Part shown: positions 9,361-19,297 of the stretch, one piece after another
Layout of the letters: the number at the start of each line of letters is the position of its first letter
Position numbering within the stretch: the stretch's first letter is position 1
Source of the DNA: Acaryochloridaceae cyanobacterium SU_2_1
GTDB taxonomy: Bacteria > Cyanobacteriota > Cyanobacteriia > Thermosynechococcales > Thermosynechococcaceae
NCBI GenBank assembly: GCA_012030735.1
Contig: JAAUUW010000005.1
Location: 1-52,437 of the forward strand
Reading direction: 5' to 3'
DNA: 52,437 bases
Made by a program: the position numbers and the translations under genes
Notes under the pieces: model-generated
What the model saw: only the letters and a program-made list of their open reading frames with translations
The model's database searches: none
Told to the model about the DNA's origin: nothing

Positions 9361-10869
9361 GCATCTCATACCCAAACAAATTCGGATCAACCTCTCCCAA
9401 CTGCAAATCCGCTAAGCCATATTCAGCCCATCGCTGATCAACCTTGGCCACCACCGCCGGATCCGGTTGCAAAGGGTCACCCCAGGGGTGATCAGTCTCG
9501 GGCGGCATCTTAGTCGTCGCATCAATTCCCATCCGCCCTCCCAGGCCAATTTTAATGCTGGCAAAATCCAGCGTATCAAAGGGCGTATCTGGCAAAATAA
9601 ACACATCTCGCACCGGATCAACCTTAGAAGAAACCGCCCAGACCACTTGGCGCGGATCTCGGATATTCACATCCTTATCCACCACAATTACAAATTTGGT
9701 ATAGGTAAACTGAGGCAGGGCACTCCAAAAGGCCAAAGCCGCTCGTCTTGCTTGGCCTGGATAGGCTTTATCGATAGAAATGACTGCCGCCTTATAACTC
9801 AGAGATTCCATCGGCAAGAAGAAATCGACAATTTCTGAGACCTGTTGCCGCAAAATAGGCGTGTAAATCCGATTCAGCGCAATGGCCATCATCGCCTCCT
9901 CTTGGGGGGGCGACCACTAAAGGTGGTGAGATAAAGGGGCTGATGGCGATGGGTCAGGCATTGAAAGCGCATCAGGGGAGCAGCCTCATTGATGCCACCG
10001 TAATAGCCCATATGATCGCCAAAGGGACCATCTACCCCAACTTCCCCTGGGGTAATCGTTCCTTCTAGTACAAATTCGCTATGGGCAGGCACTTCCAAAT
10101 CGACGGTCTTACATTTAGCCAACAGCACCCCACTGCCCCCATACAGACCCGCAAATAGCCATTCCGACAAGTCCACTGGGATCGGGGTCGCCGCCGCCAT
10201 AATAATCAGCGGATCAACCCCTAGGGCGATGGCCACCTCTAATTGTTGGCCATGCTCAGCCGCCTTGCGTAAATGGCGAGCACCGCCCCGCACAGACAAC
10301 CATTGCACAGTCATTGTATTTTTAGACTGTAACTGTAGCCGATAGACCCCCACATTCGGGGTGCCTGTTTCACAGTCCTTGGTAATCACAAGCCCCAAGG
10401 TAACTACCTTGCCCCCGTCCCCAACATAGGGTCGAATCATCGGAATTTTGGTCAGATCGACCTGGTCGTCTCGTAACACCACCTGATGGCAAGGAGGGAA
10501 TAAATCCCGTTGGGGTTTAGCCCGCACCACATCAAACAACACCTTGCCAAAATCAAGGAACTGGGCCAGCTTTTTAGGTGGTTTAGGCTGCTGCAAAAGA
10601 GCCAACTTTTCGCCAAGCTTTTCTAGCTCCGCTTGGGATTCCATCTTCATTGCCCAGCAGGTACGTTCGACAGTTCCCAACAGATTGACTGCCACAGGAT
10701 AATCAGCACCCTTCACATGCTCAAATAACAGCGCTGGTCCGCCTTTCTGCAACATCCGGTCCGCAATTTCGGCAATTTCTAGATCGGGATCAACTAAGGC
10801 TTCAATGCGTTGCAATTGGCCCCGTTGTTCCAATTGTTGAATAAATTTTCTCAGGTCTCTAGCCATCAA
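9353..10869 (-). CDS. ubiD: UbiD-family 3-polyprenyl-4-hydroxybenzoate decarboxylase (one frame break)
   Basis: A prenylated-FMN-dependent decarboxylase. In cyanobacteria it serves plastoquinone synthesis, acting after UbiA, which is encoded at 37152-38039. Conserved blocks include GGPALLFEHVKGADYPVAVNLLG, YRLQLQSKNTMTVQW, the GEVGVDGPFGDHMGYYGG segment and a C-terminal KVDPVRDVFILPDTPFDTLDFAS. The frame breaks in the + strand run at 9902-9910: one extra G or T is needed so that SGRPP continues as KEEAMMAIALNRIYTPILRQQV. Repaired length is ~505 residues, normal for the family. Start ATG 10869 gives MMARDLRKFIQQLE, the expected N-terminus. It is convergent with the nuclease gene. Confidence 0.92.
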
Positions 10870-11114
10870 TAGTTTCTTGGGAAGGTGAACAGGTGCAGAG
10901 TCTAATACCCTGCCTCTATTATGGGCAGAAGTCAGCTCTTTCTAGGATGACTGCCCAGCAAATCTACTCTCTTCGAAGGTTAGTCAAGATTGACTGCCGA
11001 AATTCATACATCCCTGTTCGGAGTCAGGCTGGTTTGGCCTACAGCAAGAATCATCATCAACAGCGCTACAGTGGATAGGAGTTAAATTGTAACGATTCAG
11101 GAATCAGGCCCATC

Positions 11115-11881
11115 ATGCTAGCCAAGCGAATCCTACCTTGCTTAGATGTCAAAGCTGGACGAGTGGTCAAGGGGGTAAATTTTGTCAATCTCAAGGATGC
11201 TGGTGATCCCGTTGAGCTAGCCCAAATTTATAACGAAGCGGGTGCCGATGAATTGGTTTTTTTGGATATCACCGCTACCCATGAAGATCGCGGCATCATC
11301 TTCGATGTGGTTCATCGAACTGCGGAGGCTGTGTTTATTCCGTTAACGGTGGGAGGCGGGATCCAATCCTTAGAAGCCATTAAAAAATTGTTGCGTGCCG
11401 GGGCAGATAAGGTCAGTATTAATTCCTCAGCCGTGAAAACCCAGACTTTGTTAATCAGGCGAGCGATCGCTTCGGTCGACAATGCATTGTTGTAGCCATT
11501 GATGCTCGCCGTCGTTGTGATCAGCCTGGGGCTTGGGATGTGTTTGTGCGCGGGGGGCGCGAAAATACTGGGTTAGAGGCCATTGCCTGGGCCAGGGAAA
11601 TGGCGCAGCGGGGAGCTGGTGAACTCTTGGTAACCAGCATGGATGGTGACGGAACCCAAGCTGGATATGACCTAGACTTGACCCGCACCATTGCCGAACA
11701 GGTTGAAATTCCCGTGATTGCCTCTGGCGGAGCAGGCAACTGCACCCATATTCAAGCAGCACTCACCGAAGGTAAGGCAGAAGCTGCTTTGCTGGCTTCT
11801 CTATTACATTATGGCCAACTCTCTATCGCTGAGATTAAAGCTCATTTAGCAGCCCATCAAGTTCCAATTCGTCAAACCTAA
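11115..11881 (+). CDS. hisF: Imidazole glycerol phosphate synthase, cyclase subunit (one frame break)
   Basis: HisF pairs with HisH to form the imidazole ring of histidine, releasing AICAR. The (beta-alpha)8 barrel motifs are present: [19 protein letters not shown] with the first catalytic Asp, [25 protein letters not shown] with the second catalytic Asp, and [13 protein letters not shown]. The frame breaks at 11453-11454: AA should be AAA, converting LLIRRAIAS into [22 protein letters not shown]. The repaired protein is 256 residues, the normal length. A single loss in an essential amino-acid gene again suggests sequence error. Confidence 0.93.
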
Positions 11882-11922
11882 AACCTTAAAAGATTGTCAA
11901 GTAATCGTAGAAGTCTGGTGAA

Positions 11923-12171
11923 ATGGTCTTTAATTTTATTAAAATAAGTAAAGTTATGATCATAATTCTTGTCAGTGCTGCCGGTTTAGGATTGTGGTCC
12001 CTGCAATTAATGAGGAAAGCCCGTCAATCTGAGGAGGCTTCGCTGATATTTGCCGGGGCATTGGTTGCCCTGTCTGCAATGGGGTTGGTTGCAGTTTATT
12101 TGCTCATGGACGGTTGCATGGGATATTTCACTGGTAGTCAACCCCTATTGAGCCTCTTGCCAGTCTATTGA
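11923..12171 (+). CDS. Small two-helix membrane protein, unknown
   Basis: 82 residues with two hydrophobic helices (VMIIILVSAAGLGLWSLQL, and LIFAGALVALSAMGLVAVYLLM) joined by a short charged loop (MRKARQSEEA). I do not recognise a family. A GGTGA lies just before ATG 11923; the in-frame ATG at 11956 would remove the charged N-terminus. Its last seven bases overlap the 3' end of the convergent DMT transporter gene. Confidence 0.5.
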   Translation: MVFNFIKISKVMIIILVSAAGLGLWSLQLMRKARQSEEASLIFAGALVALSAMGLVAVYLLMDGCMGYFTGSQPLLSLLPVY

Positions 12172-13166
12172 GCTGAGTTGCCCAAACCATTGTTCGGATC
12201 ATGGGTTGCCCCATCACTTGATTTTGCTAGATAGACGCCCAACAGAACCACGAGAAAGGCAATCCATTTGGTAAGCGTTAAGCCTTCGGCAAAGACAACC
12301 CAGGCAATTAAGGCAGCCAAGACTGGGTCTAAAAGCAACAAAACGCCGACTAAGCTTGAGGATAGTTTTTTGAGGCTAAAGGCTTGCAAGCCTTGACCTA
12401 GAACTTGGCAAACAACGGCCAAGCCAATCACTGCCAACCAACCAGAAGCAGACACAGGAAATAGTCGCTCTTCGGTTAATAAGGTAATGGGCAGCGTCAG
12501 AACAGCTCCTAGGAAACAGCACCGTAGAAGGATGGTCGTCACCGAAAATTTGGCGCGTAGTTTCTCAATCAGCATGAGGTTTGCGGCGGAGAAAAGAGCA
12601 GAGAACAAGGCAGCTAAATCGCCTGTTAAATGGGCTGCAGAAATTTGCAGGTCACCAAAGCCTAAGACAGAGGCCCCAACCAGCGCTACTACCAACCCCA
12701 GCAAAAAGCGTCGATCAAAGCGTTGATCTAAGATTAACCAGCCACCTAGGGTTGTAAATAGAGGCGTGAGGTTATGGAGCAAGGTGGAGTTGGCAACACC
12801 GGTTTGAGTCAAGGACCAAGCCCAAAAAGCAATGCAACCCCAAAACATCAGGGCTGCTGCTGCCAATAGCAATTGATCCTTACGGGTAGAAGTGTCTGCT
12901 GGAACTTCGATGGCCTCTTTTGAAGCAGACCGCCAGACCTCGGCCTCATGCCAGACCCGCAAAACTAGATAAGCAATCCAAAAGCGATTAAAAATGGTGG
13001 CAAAGGGTCCTAATTCTCGCTCACTTAGTTTGATGAAAATGGCGGCTAGGGCAAGGGCCACGATTGCCCCAATCATAGCCAGCAAGGAGAGCAGCGTGAT
13101 GGATGGGGCCTTGCTAGATTGTTCGGCTGACTGATTGATCTGGAGAACGGGTATTTTCGTTGTCAT
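12165..13166 (-). CDS. DMT-superfamily (EamA) permease
   Basis: About 333 residues with roughly ten hydrophobic segments arranged as two EamA repeats. The first covers residues ~25-165 (AAIFIKLSERELGPFATIFNRFW, then GVANSTLLHNLTPLFTTLGGW). The second covers ~185-320 (DLAALFSALFSAANLMLIEKL, then LLLLDPVLAALIAWVVFAEGLT). Such proteins move small metabolites across the inner membrane; the substrate cannot be told from sequence. A cytoplasmic loop of ~35 polar residues follows the second helix. ATG 13166 is preferred over the in-frame TTG two codons upstream. Confidence 0.85.
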   Translation of the reverse strand: MTTKIPVLQINQSAEQSSKAPSITLLSLLAMIGAIVALALAAIFIKLSERELGPFATIFNRFWIAYLVLRVWHEAEVWRSASKEAIEVPADTSTRKDQLLLAAAALMFWGCIAFWAWSLTQTGVANSTLLHNLTPLFTTLGGWLILDQRFDRRFLLGLVVALVGASVLGFGDLQISAAHLTGDLAALFSALFSAANLMLIEKLRAKFSVTTILLRCCFLGAVLTLPITLLTEERLFPVSASGWLAVIGLAVVCQVLGQGLQAFSLKKLSSSLVGVLLLLDPVLAALIAWVVFAEGLTLTKWIAFLVVLLGVYLAKSSDGATHDPNNGLGNSAQ

Positions 13167-13518
13167 ACACAAGATCTTTGATTGCGGCCCTTCACTCTTT
13201 TCCCAAAGAGTTACGGTCCTGGCAGAGGGTGACCAAATAAGGACTACCGGATGAGCTGCATCCTAAAAGAGGAGCTGCATCCTAAAAATAGTTGAGTAAA
13301 ATAGCTCAGTCACAGAAGCATTCTGACAGAGGGCTTCAGGACTATGTAATATTCTCGCACTCTTCAGGATACTCTGGTTATGCGAGCGAATAGGTTTTGA
13401 TGGTTCTCGTTTTTATGTTTTTGGAAATCTGCGATCGCTCCATCCATCGCAGCACCACTGAGGGACTATCCCTAACAGCGGTATGACTAGTCTTTTGCTT
13501 CCTTGCCCTTGACAAGCC
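13167..13518. other. Intergenic region between divergent genes, with a short tandem duplication
   Basis: About 350 bases separate the start of the DMT permease gene and the SRPBCC-like gene, so promoters for both should lie here, though none is convincing. It holds a direct repeat (13253-13287, listed separately) and one HIP1 octamer near 13431. No small ORF with a good ribosome-binding site was seen. Confidence 0.6.
13253..13287. repeat. Two tandem copies of a 16-bp direct repeat (period 19)
   Basis: GAGCTGCATCCTAAAA occurs at 13253-13268 and again, identical, at 13272-13287. It may be a recent local duplication or a paired binding site; no further copies were noticed in the window. Confidence 0.85.
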
Positions 13519-14052
13519 ATGATCTTTTCTGTTGATGCCTCCATACCTTTTCCTCGTCCCTTGGTCTATCAAACTTACCGAGATCGGCTACTAGAGCTAC
13601 TGCCTTACATGGGCAATGTTCAACGCATTGAGCCAAGATCCGCTCACCAAGAGCAAGGTAAGTTGCGATGCAGTAATGACTGGTATGGCGGCGGAGAGAT
13701 TCCAGCGATTGCTAGAGCCTTTATTAGTGAGCAAATGTTGTCATGGACTGAACATAATATTTGGGATGATCAAGAATATTCTGTGTTGTGGCGCATTGAG
13801 ACCCATGCCTTTACTGAAGCTGTTACCTGCGCTGGCAAAAACTATTTTCATGCTCAGGGAAACACCACGATGGTCGAGAATCGAGGGGAGTTGGTGATTC
13901 ATGCCCAGAAGCTGGAAGGCGTTCCCGATTTTTTAAAACCGCAAGTGGCTGAATTTGTAGAGGCACTACTGGGACAAAAAATTGGTCCTAATTTGAGACA
14001 AATGAGCGAGGGAGTACGTCAATACTTAAATCAGCAAGAATTGAGCGGGTAA
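13519..14052 (+). CDS. SRPBCC/START-like hypothetical protein
   Basis: 177 residues, intact. The opening IFSVDASIPFPRPLVYQTYRDRLLELLPYMGNVQRIE, followed by alternating beta strands and a long C-terminal helix, resembles the SRPBCC (polyketide cyclase-like) helix-grip fold, a hydrophobic-ligand-binding family. The family call rests on the overall pattern, not on a diagnostic motif, and no ligand can be suggested. There are no membrane segments or signal peptide. Confidence 0.6.
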   Translation: MIFSVDASIPFPRPLVYQTYRDRLLELLPYMGNVQRIEPRSAHQEQGKLRCSNDWYGGGEIPAIARAFISEQMLSWTEHNIWDDQEYSVLWRIETHAFTEAVTCAGKNYFHAQGNTTMVENRGELVIHAQKLEGVPDFLKPQVAEFVEALLGQKIGPNLRQMSEGVRQYLNQQELSG

Positions 14053-14425
14053 AGGCATGAAGCCACAAACATAGGCAGGACAAAGCAAGGAGGCCGGACT
14101 GGATCTCCGCCAAAACTAGGCAGATTAGCTAGGCAGATTAGGTTGAGAACCTTAGTCAATAAGACTCTTACAGAGTAACGATTCATCCTTCCTAAGGAAA
14201 ATATTAGGGTTTAGCCCGATCCATTGAGTGCCAACCCTGCTCTTTACCTAGCCAAAGCAATATCCTTGCTGTCTCTCTTGAGGCCCTAGTGCTATTGAAA
14301 TTCCCAATATTCTTAGAGGGAGACTCTAAAATGAGTAAATAACATTCTATTGCTACTGGCTTCTCTGTTTGTGACCTAACCATCCTTGCCATGGAATTAT
14401 TGCAGAGTTTAATTGAGGAGTGCCT
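14053..14425. other. Intergenic region upstream of the cyclase gene, with a tandem repeat
   Basis: About 370 bases without a supported gene. It carries a perfect 13-bp tandem duplication (14116-14141) and, at its end, the GAGGAG ribosome-binding site of the cyclase gene (14415-14420). A short antisense reading frame around 14204-14392 has no recognisable similarity and was not called. Confidence 0.6.
14116..14141. repeat. Perfect 13-bp tandem duplication
   Basis: CTAGGCAGATTAG occurs at 14116-14128 and is repeated immediately at 14129-14141. Confidence 0.85.
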
Positions 14426-16120
14426 GTGCCGTACTTAGTGGCTCCCCCCGATTCCCAGAGTTCCAAGTCATATCAACTGTTCAGTGGCATTACCTCTATT
14501 GGACGGGGATTAGATAATCAGGTTGTGCTGATGCACCCGAGCTTGTCGCGTCACCATGCTGAATTAATCATTCAAGAAAATGGCCGCGTGATTCTCAAGG
14601 ATTTAGAGAGTCTCAACCATACCTATGTCAATGATCAGCAGATCAAACAATGCCAACTAAATGATGGTGATCTGGTCCGGTTTGGCACGGTGGAGATGCA
14701 AATTACTTGGGAGTTAGGAGCGCCCCCTCCTGCGGCTGACAAAACCCAACCCCATGCCCGACCCAGTGGTTCTCTATCGATTATTAGTCGCTTTGCGCCA
14801 GAAAATACCCGCATTGAAATCCAAGATTTATTAGAGCCGGCCCTCGGACAGTCAGGAATTGGCTTGAAACTTAAGCAGCAAGATAGTCAAACTCGGGTGG
14901 TAGACAAGTTAAAGATTTTGCTGGAAGTGAGCCATCAGTTGTCATCTCCCACTGAATTGAATGCGCTGCTCGATAAGATTCTCGATCTGCTGTTTGAAAT
15001 TATGGCTGTGGATCGAGGGTTGATCTTACTGGTGAATCCTCATACTCAAGAGCTAGAGCAAAAAGCCATTAAGTTTGCCAGTGGTATTCCCTCGGGTTTG
15101 CGATTTTATAGCTCTACGATTACTCAGTTTGTCCATAAATCTGGGGAGGGGATTCTGACGGATGATGCAGCTCGGGATCAGCGATTTCATCACTCTCGGT
15201 CGATTGTACAGCAAGCTATTCATGCTGCTATGTGTGTCCCCCTCAAGCCTAGGGATGAGGTGATTGGGGTTTTATACACGGATAATTTATCGATCCGATC
15301 GATCTACTCCCAAGAGGACTTAGAGTTTTTGACAGGGCTCGCCAATCAGGCTGCGATCGCAATTGACAACGCCCGCCTTTACAATAAAATCCAAACAGAA
15401 GCCGTTCTACGCACAAAGCTAGAGCGATTCTTTCCTCAAAATGTCTGGAAAAAGCTCAGCGAAGAAAGCAAATTAGAAATCATTGACACCAAAGTCACTG
15501 TTGTTTTTGCTGATATCAGCCATTTCACCGAGTTATCATCCCGCTTAGAACCGCGCCAAGTGATTGCCTTGCTCAACGAATATTTCAGCGCCATGGTCGA
15601 GGGGATTGTCTTTCGGTTTGAAGGCACCTTAGAGCAATATATTGGCGATGCTCTGCTTGCGGTATGGGGAGCACCCTACCAGCATCCTAACGATGCAGAA
15701 CGAGCCGTCCAAGCTGCGATCGCCATGCAAAAAACAGTCAACGAACTCAATCAACGCTGGACCGAACAGTGGGATCAAAGCATTCAAATTCATATCGGCA
15801 TCAATACAGGCTTGGTAGCCGCCGGAAACATTGGCTCAGAACAACTCCTCCAATACGGCACCATCGGCAATACCACAAACATCAGTAGCCGCATTTGCGA
15901 TGTTGCCCAAGCCGGTGAAATTTTAATCTCAGAAAGCACACTCAACGACTTAAAGAGTCAAGATTTACCCCTGCAAAAACTTCCCCTCGTGCGCGTCAAA
16001 GGAATCTCCCAACCCATACAACTCTATCGACTGCTGTGGCAGCAGCTACAAACCCCCTTGCAACTGCAAGAGATGGCAAGCAACCTAGGCGTCAATCAAA
16101 AATCCGCAGAGGGGGTTTAA
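14426..16120 (+). CDS. FHA-GAF-class III nucleotidyl cyclase
   Basis: A 564-residue soluble signalling enzyme. An FHA phosphothreonine-binding domain (residues ~15-90: SIGRGLDNQVV, SLSRHHAELII) is followed by a GAF domain (~155-310: DRGLILLVNP, MCVPLKPRDEVIGVLYTDN) and a class III cyclase domain (~350-530). The two metal-binding Asp are present (VVFADISHF and YIGDALLAVWG), as are the transition-state Asn and Arg (NTTNISSR). At the two base-recognition positions I read Gln (EQYIGD) and Gly (QYGTIGN) instead of the Lys and Asp/Thr of standard adenylyl cyclases, so the product could be cAMP or cGMP. GTG 14426 is preferred over GTG 14420 because GAGGAG sits five bases before it. The FHA domain suggests recruitment by a Ser/Thr kinase. 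Confidence 0.92.
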   Translation: MPYLVAPPDSQSSKSYQLFSGITSIGRGLDNQVVLMHPSLSRHHAELIIQENGRVILKDLESLNHTYVNDQQIKQCQLNDGDLVRFGTVEMQITWELGAPPPAADKTQPHARPSGSLSIISRFAPENTRIEIQDLLEPALGQSGIGLKLKQQDSQTRVVDKLKILLEVSHQLSSPTELNALLDKILDLLFEIMAVDRGLILLVNPHTQELEQKAIKFASGIPSGLRFYSSTITQFVHKSGEGILTDDAARDQRFHHSRSIVQQAIHAAMCVPLKPRDEVIGVLYTDNLSIRSIYSQEDLEFLTGLANQAAIAIDNARLYNKIQTEAVLRTKLERFFPQNVWKKLSEESKLEIIDTKVTVVFADISHFTELSSRLEPRQVIALLNEYFSAMVEGIVFRFEGTLEQYIGDALLAVWGAPYQHPNDAERAVQAAIAMQKTVNELNQRWTEQWDQSIQIHIGINTGLVAAGNIGSEQLLQYGTIGNTTNISSRICDVAQAGEILISESTLNDLKSQDLPLQKLPLVRVKGISQPIQLYRLLWQQLQTPLQLQEMASNLGVNQKSAEGV

Positions 16121-16204
16121 TCCCTTGGCCCATCAAGCCACAGAACCTTTTCAAACCCTTCATTCAAGATCCGACAATCAAGCGATCACCCCCATCAATC
16201 CAAC

Positions 16205-16801
16205 TTAATTAGGTCGCTCTTCAATCACTTGATCAATCAAGCCATATTCCTTAGCTTCTTGGGCCGACAGAAAGAAATCGCGATCCATATCCCGCTCAAT
16301 CTTCTCCAAGGGCTGGCCCGTCCGCAGCGCATAAATTTCATTCAGTTGCCGACGAACACGAATAATCTCCTTCGCTTCAATCTCAATATCTGAAGCCTGC
16401 CCACGAGTGCCGCCAGAGGGCTGGTGAATCATAATCCGAGAATTGGGTAAGGCCAAACGCTTCCCAGGCGACCCTGCTGCCAACAGAAAAGATCCCATAG
16501 AAGCCGCCAAGCCCACACAGATTGTAATCACTTCAGACTTAATATGCTGCATGGTGTCATAAATTGCCAGCCCCGCCGTAACCGAGCCACCTGGGGAATT
16601 GATATAGACCGAAATCGGCTTGCTCGGATCATCAGAATCAAGATAGAGCAGAAAGGCCACAATTCGATTGGCTAGGCCATCCGTCACCTCTTGTCCTAGA
16701 AAAATAATTCGCTCCTGGCTGAGGCGAGTATAGATATCAACCCATCGCTCGTAAGGACTGCCTGGCAAACGATAGGGAACACTCGGAACACCAATAGGCA
16801 T
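16205..16801 (-). CDS. clpP: ATP-dependent Clp protease proteolytic subunit (ClpP3-like)
   Basis: 198 residues, intact. The catalytic Ser is in [14 protein letters not shown], the His in MIHQPSGG and the Asp in the MDRDFFLS region, so this is an active serine protease subunit. The N-terminus [20 protein letters not shown] resembles cyanobacterial ClpP3, which forms mixed rings with ClpR. The clpR gene lies 46 bases upstream on the same strand, making the classic clpR-clpP3 operon. Its 3' end faces the cyclase gene. Confidence 0.95.
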   Translation of the reverse strand: MPIGVPSVPYRLPGSPYERWVDIYTRLSQERIIFLGQEVTDGLANRIVAFLLYLDSDDPSKPISVYINSPGGSVTAGLAIYDTMQHIKSEVITICVGLAASMGSFLLAAGSPGKRLALPNSRIMIHQPSGGTRGQASDIEIEAKEIIRVRRQLNEIYALRTGQPLEKIERDMDRDFFLSAQEAKEYGLIDQVIEERPN

Positions 16802-16847
16802 GATTCAGTACTCTCTTTGATTGAATGAACAGTTGACAAAAAAGAAT

Positions 16848-17540
16848 TTAAGAAATGGGAAGTAAGGGTTTGGGCAAATCCTTTTGGCTCTCTAGAACCC
16901 GATCAATCAGCCCATACTCCTTAGCACTTTCCGGTGTTAGATAAAACATCCGGTCCATATCCTTGGCAATTTTCTCCACTGTCTGACCCGTATTCTTGGC
17001 CAAAATCCCTAACATCGTTTGTTTGTTAGAAATAACTTCTTGGGCACGGATTTGAATATCGGAGGCTTGCCCTTGAGCACCACTACGAGCCTGGTTAAGA
17101 ATAATTGTGGAATGTCCTAGACTCGCTCGACAACCCTTTGAACCTGCCGACAGAATCATAGCCGCAGTCCCCATCGCCTGGCCAATACAAATGGTATGAA
17201 CGGGTGGCTTGATATAAGACATGGTGTCGCAGATGGCAAAGGCTTCAGTTTCAAAACCAATAGCATCACCGCCATACCAAGACGTCCCAGTGGAGTTGAT
17301 GTAAAAGAAAATCGGCTTCTCTGGATCATCAAACTGCAGATAGAGCAGTTGAGCAATAATCAGCTCAGTCACATCAATCCCGACCTGGCGTTTCATGTCA
17401 TCGGAGGAAAACAAGGGCATTCCTAAATAGACAATGCGTTCTTTTAGCAACAGAGATTCTAAGTCAGGAGGTGGGGTACGGTAATAAGCATCACCGCCTC
17501 CATAGTAAGGGGTTTGCACTGATTGAATTGGTGACTCCAT
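16848..17540 (-). CDS. clpR: ClpR, catalytically inactive ClpP-like subunit
   Basis: 230 residues, intact, beginning MESPIQSVQTPYYGGGDAYYRTPPPD as in cyanobacterial ClpR. Aligned with the neighbouring ClpP, the catalytic serine of GLAASMGS corresponds to Gly (GQAMGTAA), and the catalytic histidine of MIHQ corresponds to Asn (ILNQ). It should therefore be a structural ring subunit. The insertion STGTSWYGGDAIGFETEAF near residue 80-100 is also typical of ClpR. It is first gene of the clpR-clpP3 pair. Confidence 0.94.
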   Translation of the reverse strand: MESPIQSVQTPYYGGGDAYYRTPPPDLESLLLKERIVYLGMPLFSSDDMKRQVGIDVTELIIAQLLYLQFDDPEKPIFFYINSTGTSWYGGDAIGFETEAFAICDTMSYIKPPVHTICIGQAMGTAAMILSAGSKGCRASLGHSTIILNQARSGAQGQASDIQIRAQEVISNKQTMLGILAKNTGQTVEKIAKDMDRMFYLTPESAKEYGLIDRVLESQKDLPKPLLPIS

Positions 17541-17684
17541 TGCCCGAGGCTACCCAAAGTAGATGATACTGTTACACTGTAGCAATTTTCTGCCCTGTGA
17601 ATTGGAGCAAATACCGTACTTGTAGCTGGGTGCTGTGGAAAAATAGTGGAGATTGGCTTCTGTTTAGTCCCTCAGTACTTGCAT

Positions 17685-18339
17685 ATGTTGAATCAATGGG
17701 CCTCTGCTGAACATGCCTTAGGCTATCTGGCTAGGGCAGATCATTTTCCTCATCGAACAGAAGGGGAGGCAGTGCTGCTTGAACATGTTCCGCAGTCTGC
17801 CCAGCGAATCCTGGATTTAGGGACCGGAGATGGTCGCTTATTAGCACTCTTAAAAAATTGACCGTCCTCACATGGATGGCCTGGTAATGGATTTTTCTCC
17901 AACAATGCTGGAGGCCGTTCGGCAGCGATTTGCAGAGGATGCCAAGGTCATGATTGTTGACCACAATCTAGACACCCCGTTGCCCCCATTGGGAAAGTTT
18001 GATGGGGTCGTCTCTAGTTTTGCAATTCATCATCTCGCACACCCGCGCAAACATACTCTTTACCAAGAAATATTTGCCTTACTTGAGCCTGGTGGTATCT
18101 TCTGCAATCTGGAGCATGTTGCCTCTTCGACCATTAAGCTCCATGAGCAATTTTTACAAGCCATTGGCGTCCCACTAGCAGAAGATGATCCCTCTAATCA
18201 ACTATTGGATGTAGAAACTCAACTGAGATGGTTGCGCGAAATTGGGTTTACGGATGTGGACTGCTATTGGAAGTGGCTAGAAATGGCTCTCTTGATTGGG
18301 GTAAAGCCCATCACATCAACAGCTTCTCAAGGTACTTGA
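17685..18339 (+). CDS. Class I SAM-dependent methyltransferase (one frame break)
   Basis: A Rossmann-fold methyltransferase with the SAM-binding motif [16 protein letters not shown] (~residue 44), then [15 protein letters not shown] and [13 protein letters not shown]. The acceptor is unknown. The frame breaks at 17852-17857: a run of six A should be five, giving [21 protein letters not shown] 17685 is preferred because [19 protein letters not shown] is the usual start of this protein type; the open frame extends upstream to a GTG at 17646. Repaired length is ~218 residues. It is divergent from clpR. Confidence 0.85.
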
Positions 18340-18518
18340 CGAGGGCCTGATTAAGGCCCACCCGTTGCTTGTAGATCCATTACCCGCAAAAAATGTGGGC
18401 AAAGGTGATCTCAATCACCCCCTAGGCAGCAATGGATTGGCCATGATAGAGAGGTGCCTCCATGGAGACCAACTTCATGGTGATTGTTTTCACCGTCGAT
18501 AGGTTTAGTAGATCAGTT

Positions 18519-18550
18519 GTGCAACCTAGAGTTAAGTGCAACCTAGAGTT
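18519..18550. repeat. Two copies of a 15-bp direct repeat (period 17)
   Basis: GTGCAACCTAGAGTT occurs at 18519-18533 and again at 18536-18550, about 33 bases before the DUF1361 start. It could be a local duplication or a paired operator. Confidence 0.85.
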
Positions 18551-18582
18551 CAATTCAACCCAGATTCTTTGTAGATAGACAG

Positions 18583-19230
18583 ATGGAAGATATCCTCGGC
18601 GACGCATTGGGAGAATATAACGGCTATAGTGGCTGGATCATTTGGAACTTGTTTCTTGCCTTTATCCCCTTAGCCCTGAGCTTTATGTTGTTTCGCTGTC
18701 GGTGGCAAAGGCGATCGCTACTTTGGTGGTTGGGGTTAATCTCGTTTATCGCCTTCTTGCCTAATGCACCCTACTTGCTGACGGATATCATCCATCTGAT
18801 CGAGGCAGCTCGAAATACTCGCTCCATCTGGGTCGTTACTCTGATTTTTATACCGCTGCATACCTTTGCAATTGTGACTGGTTTTGAAGCCTATGTGATT
18901 GCTTTGATCAATCAAGGTCATTATCTAAAACAACAGGGAGCAGGGCGATTTATCTTTTGGTCTGAACTATTGGCCCATATTCTCTGCGCCATCGGAATCT
19001 ATTTAGGCCGCTTTATTCGGTTGAATAGTTGGGATTTAGTTACGGATTTTCATAGTGTTTTACGTGTGACAGTCAATGAGCTGTCTTCGCGCTTTCCCGT
19101 GATTGTGATTTTTATTACTCTCATGGTGCTGATGATCGGTTACTGGTTAACAAAGCAACTCACCTTAGGTGTGGTCTTGCGGATTAAAGAGGTGAGACAT
19201 CATCAACATAAATCCATTTCTAATATCTAA
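18583..19230 (+). CDS. DUF1361 membrane protein
   Basis: 215 residues with about six hydrophobic helices. The segment FIAFLPNAPYLLTDIIHL and the later YLGRFIRLNSWD are signatures of the DUF1361 family, whose function is not established. ATG 18583 is the only reasonable start, although no strong ribosome-binding site is visible. The methyltransferase gene lies 243 bases upstream, with a duplicated 15-mer in between. Confidence 0.85.
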   Translation: MEDILGDALGEYNGYSGWIIWNLFLAFIPLALSFMLFRCRWQRRSLLWWLGLISFIAFLPNAPYLLTDIIHLIEAARNTRSIWVVTLIFIPLHTFAIVTGFEAYVIALINQGHYLKQQGAGRFIFWSELLAHILCAIGIYLGRFIRLNSWDLVTDFHSVLRVTVNELSSRFPVIVIFITLMVLMIGYWLTKQLTLGVVLRIKEVRHHQHKSISNI

Positions 19231-19297
19231 GGAGAAGCTGAAAATTGTCTCAATATGCAAAGATTAAGCCAGTCGGACCCTTCATAGAGGAGAAACG

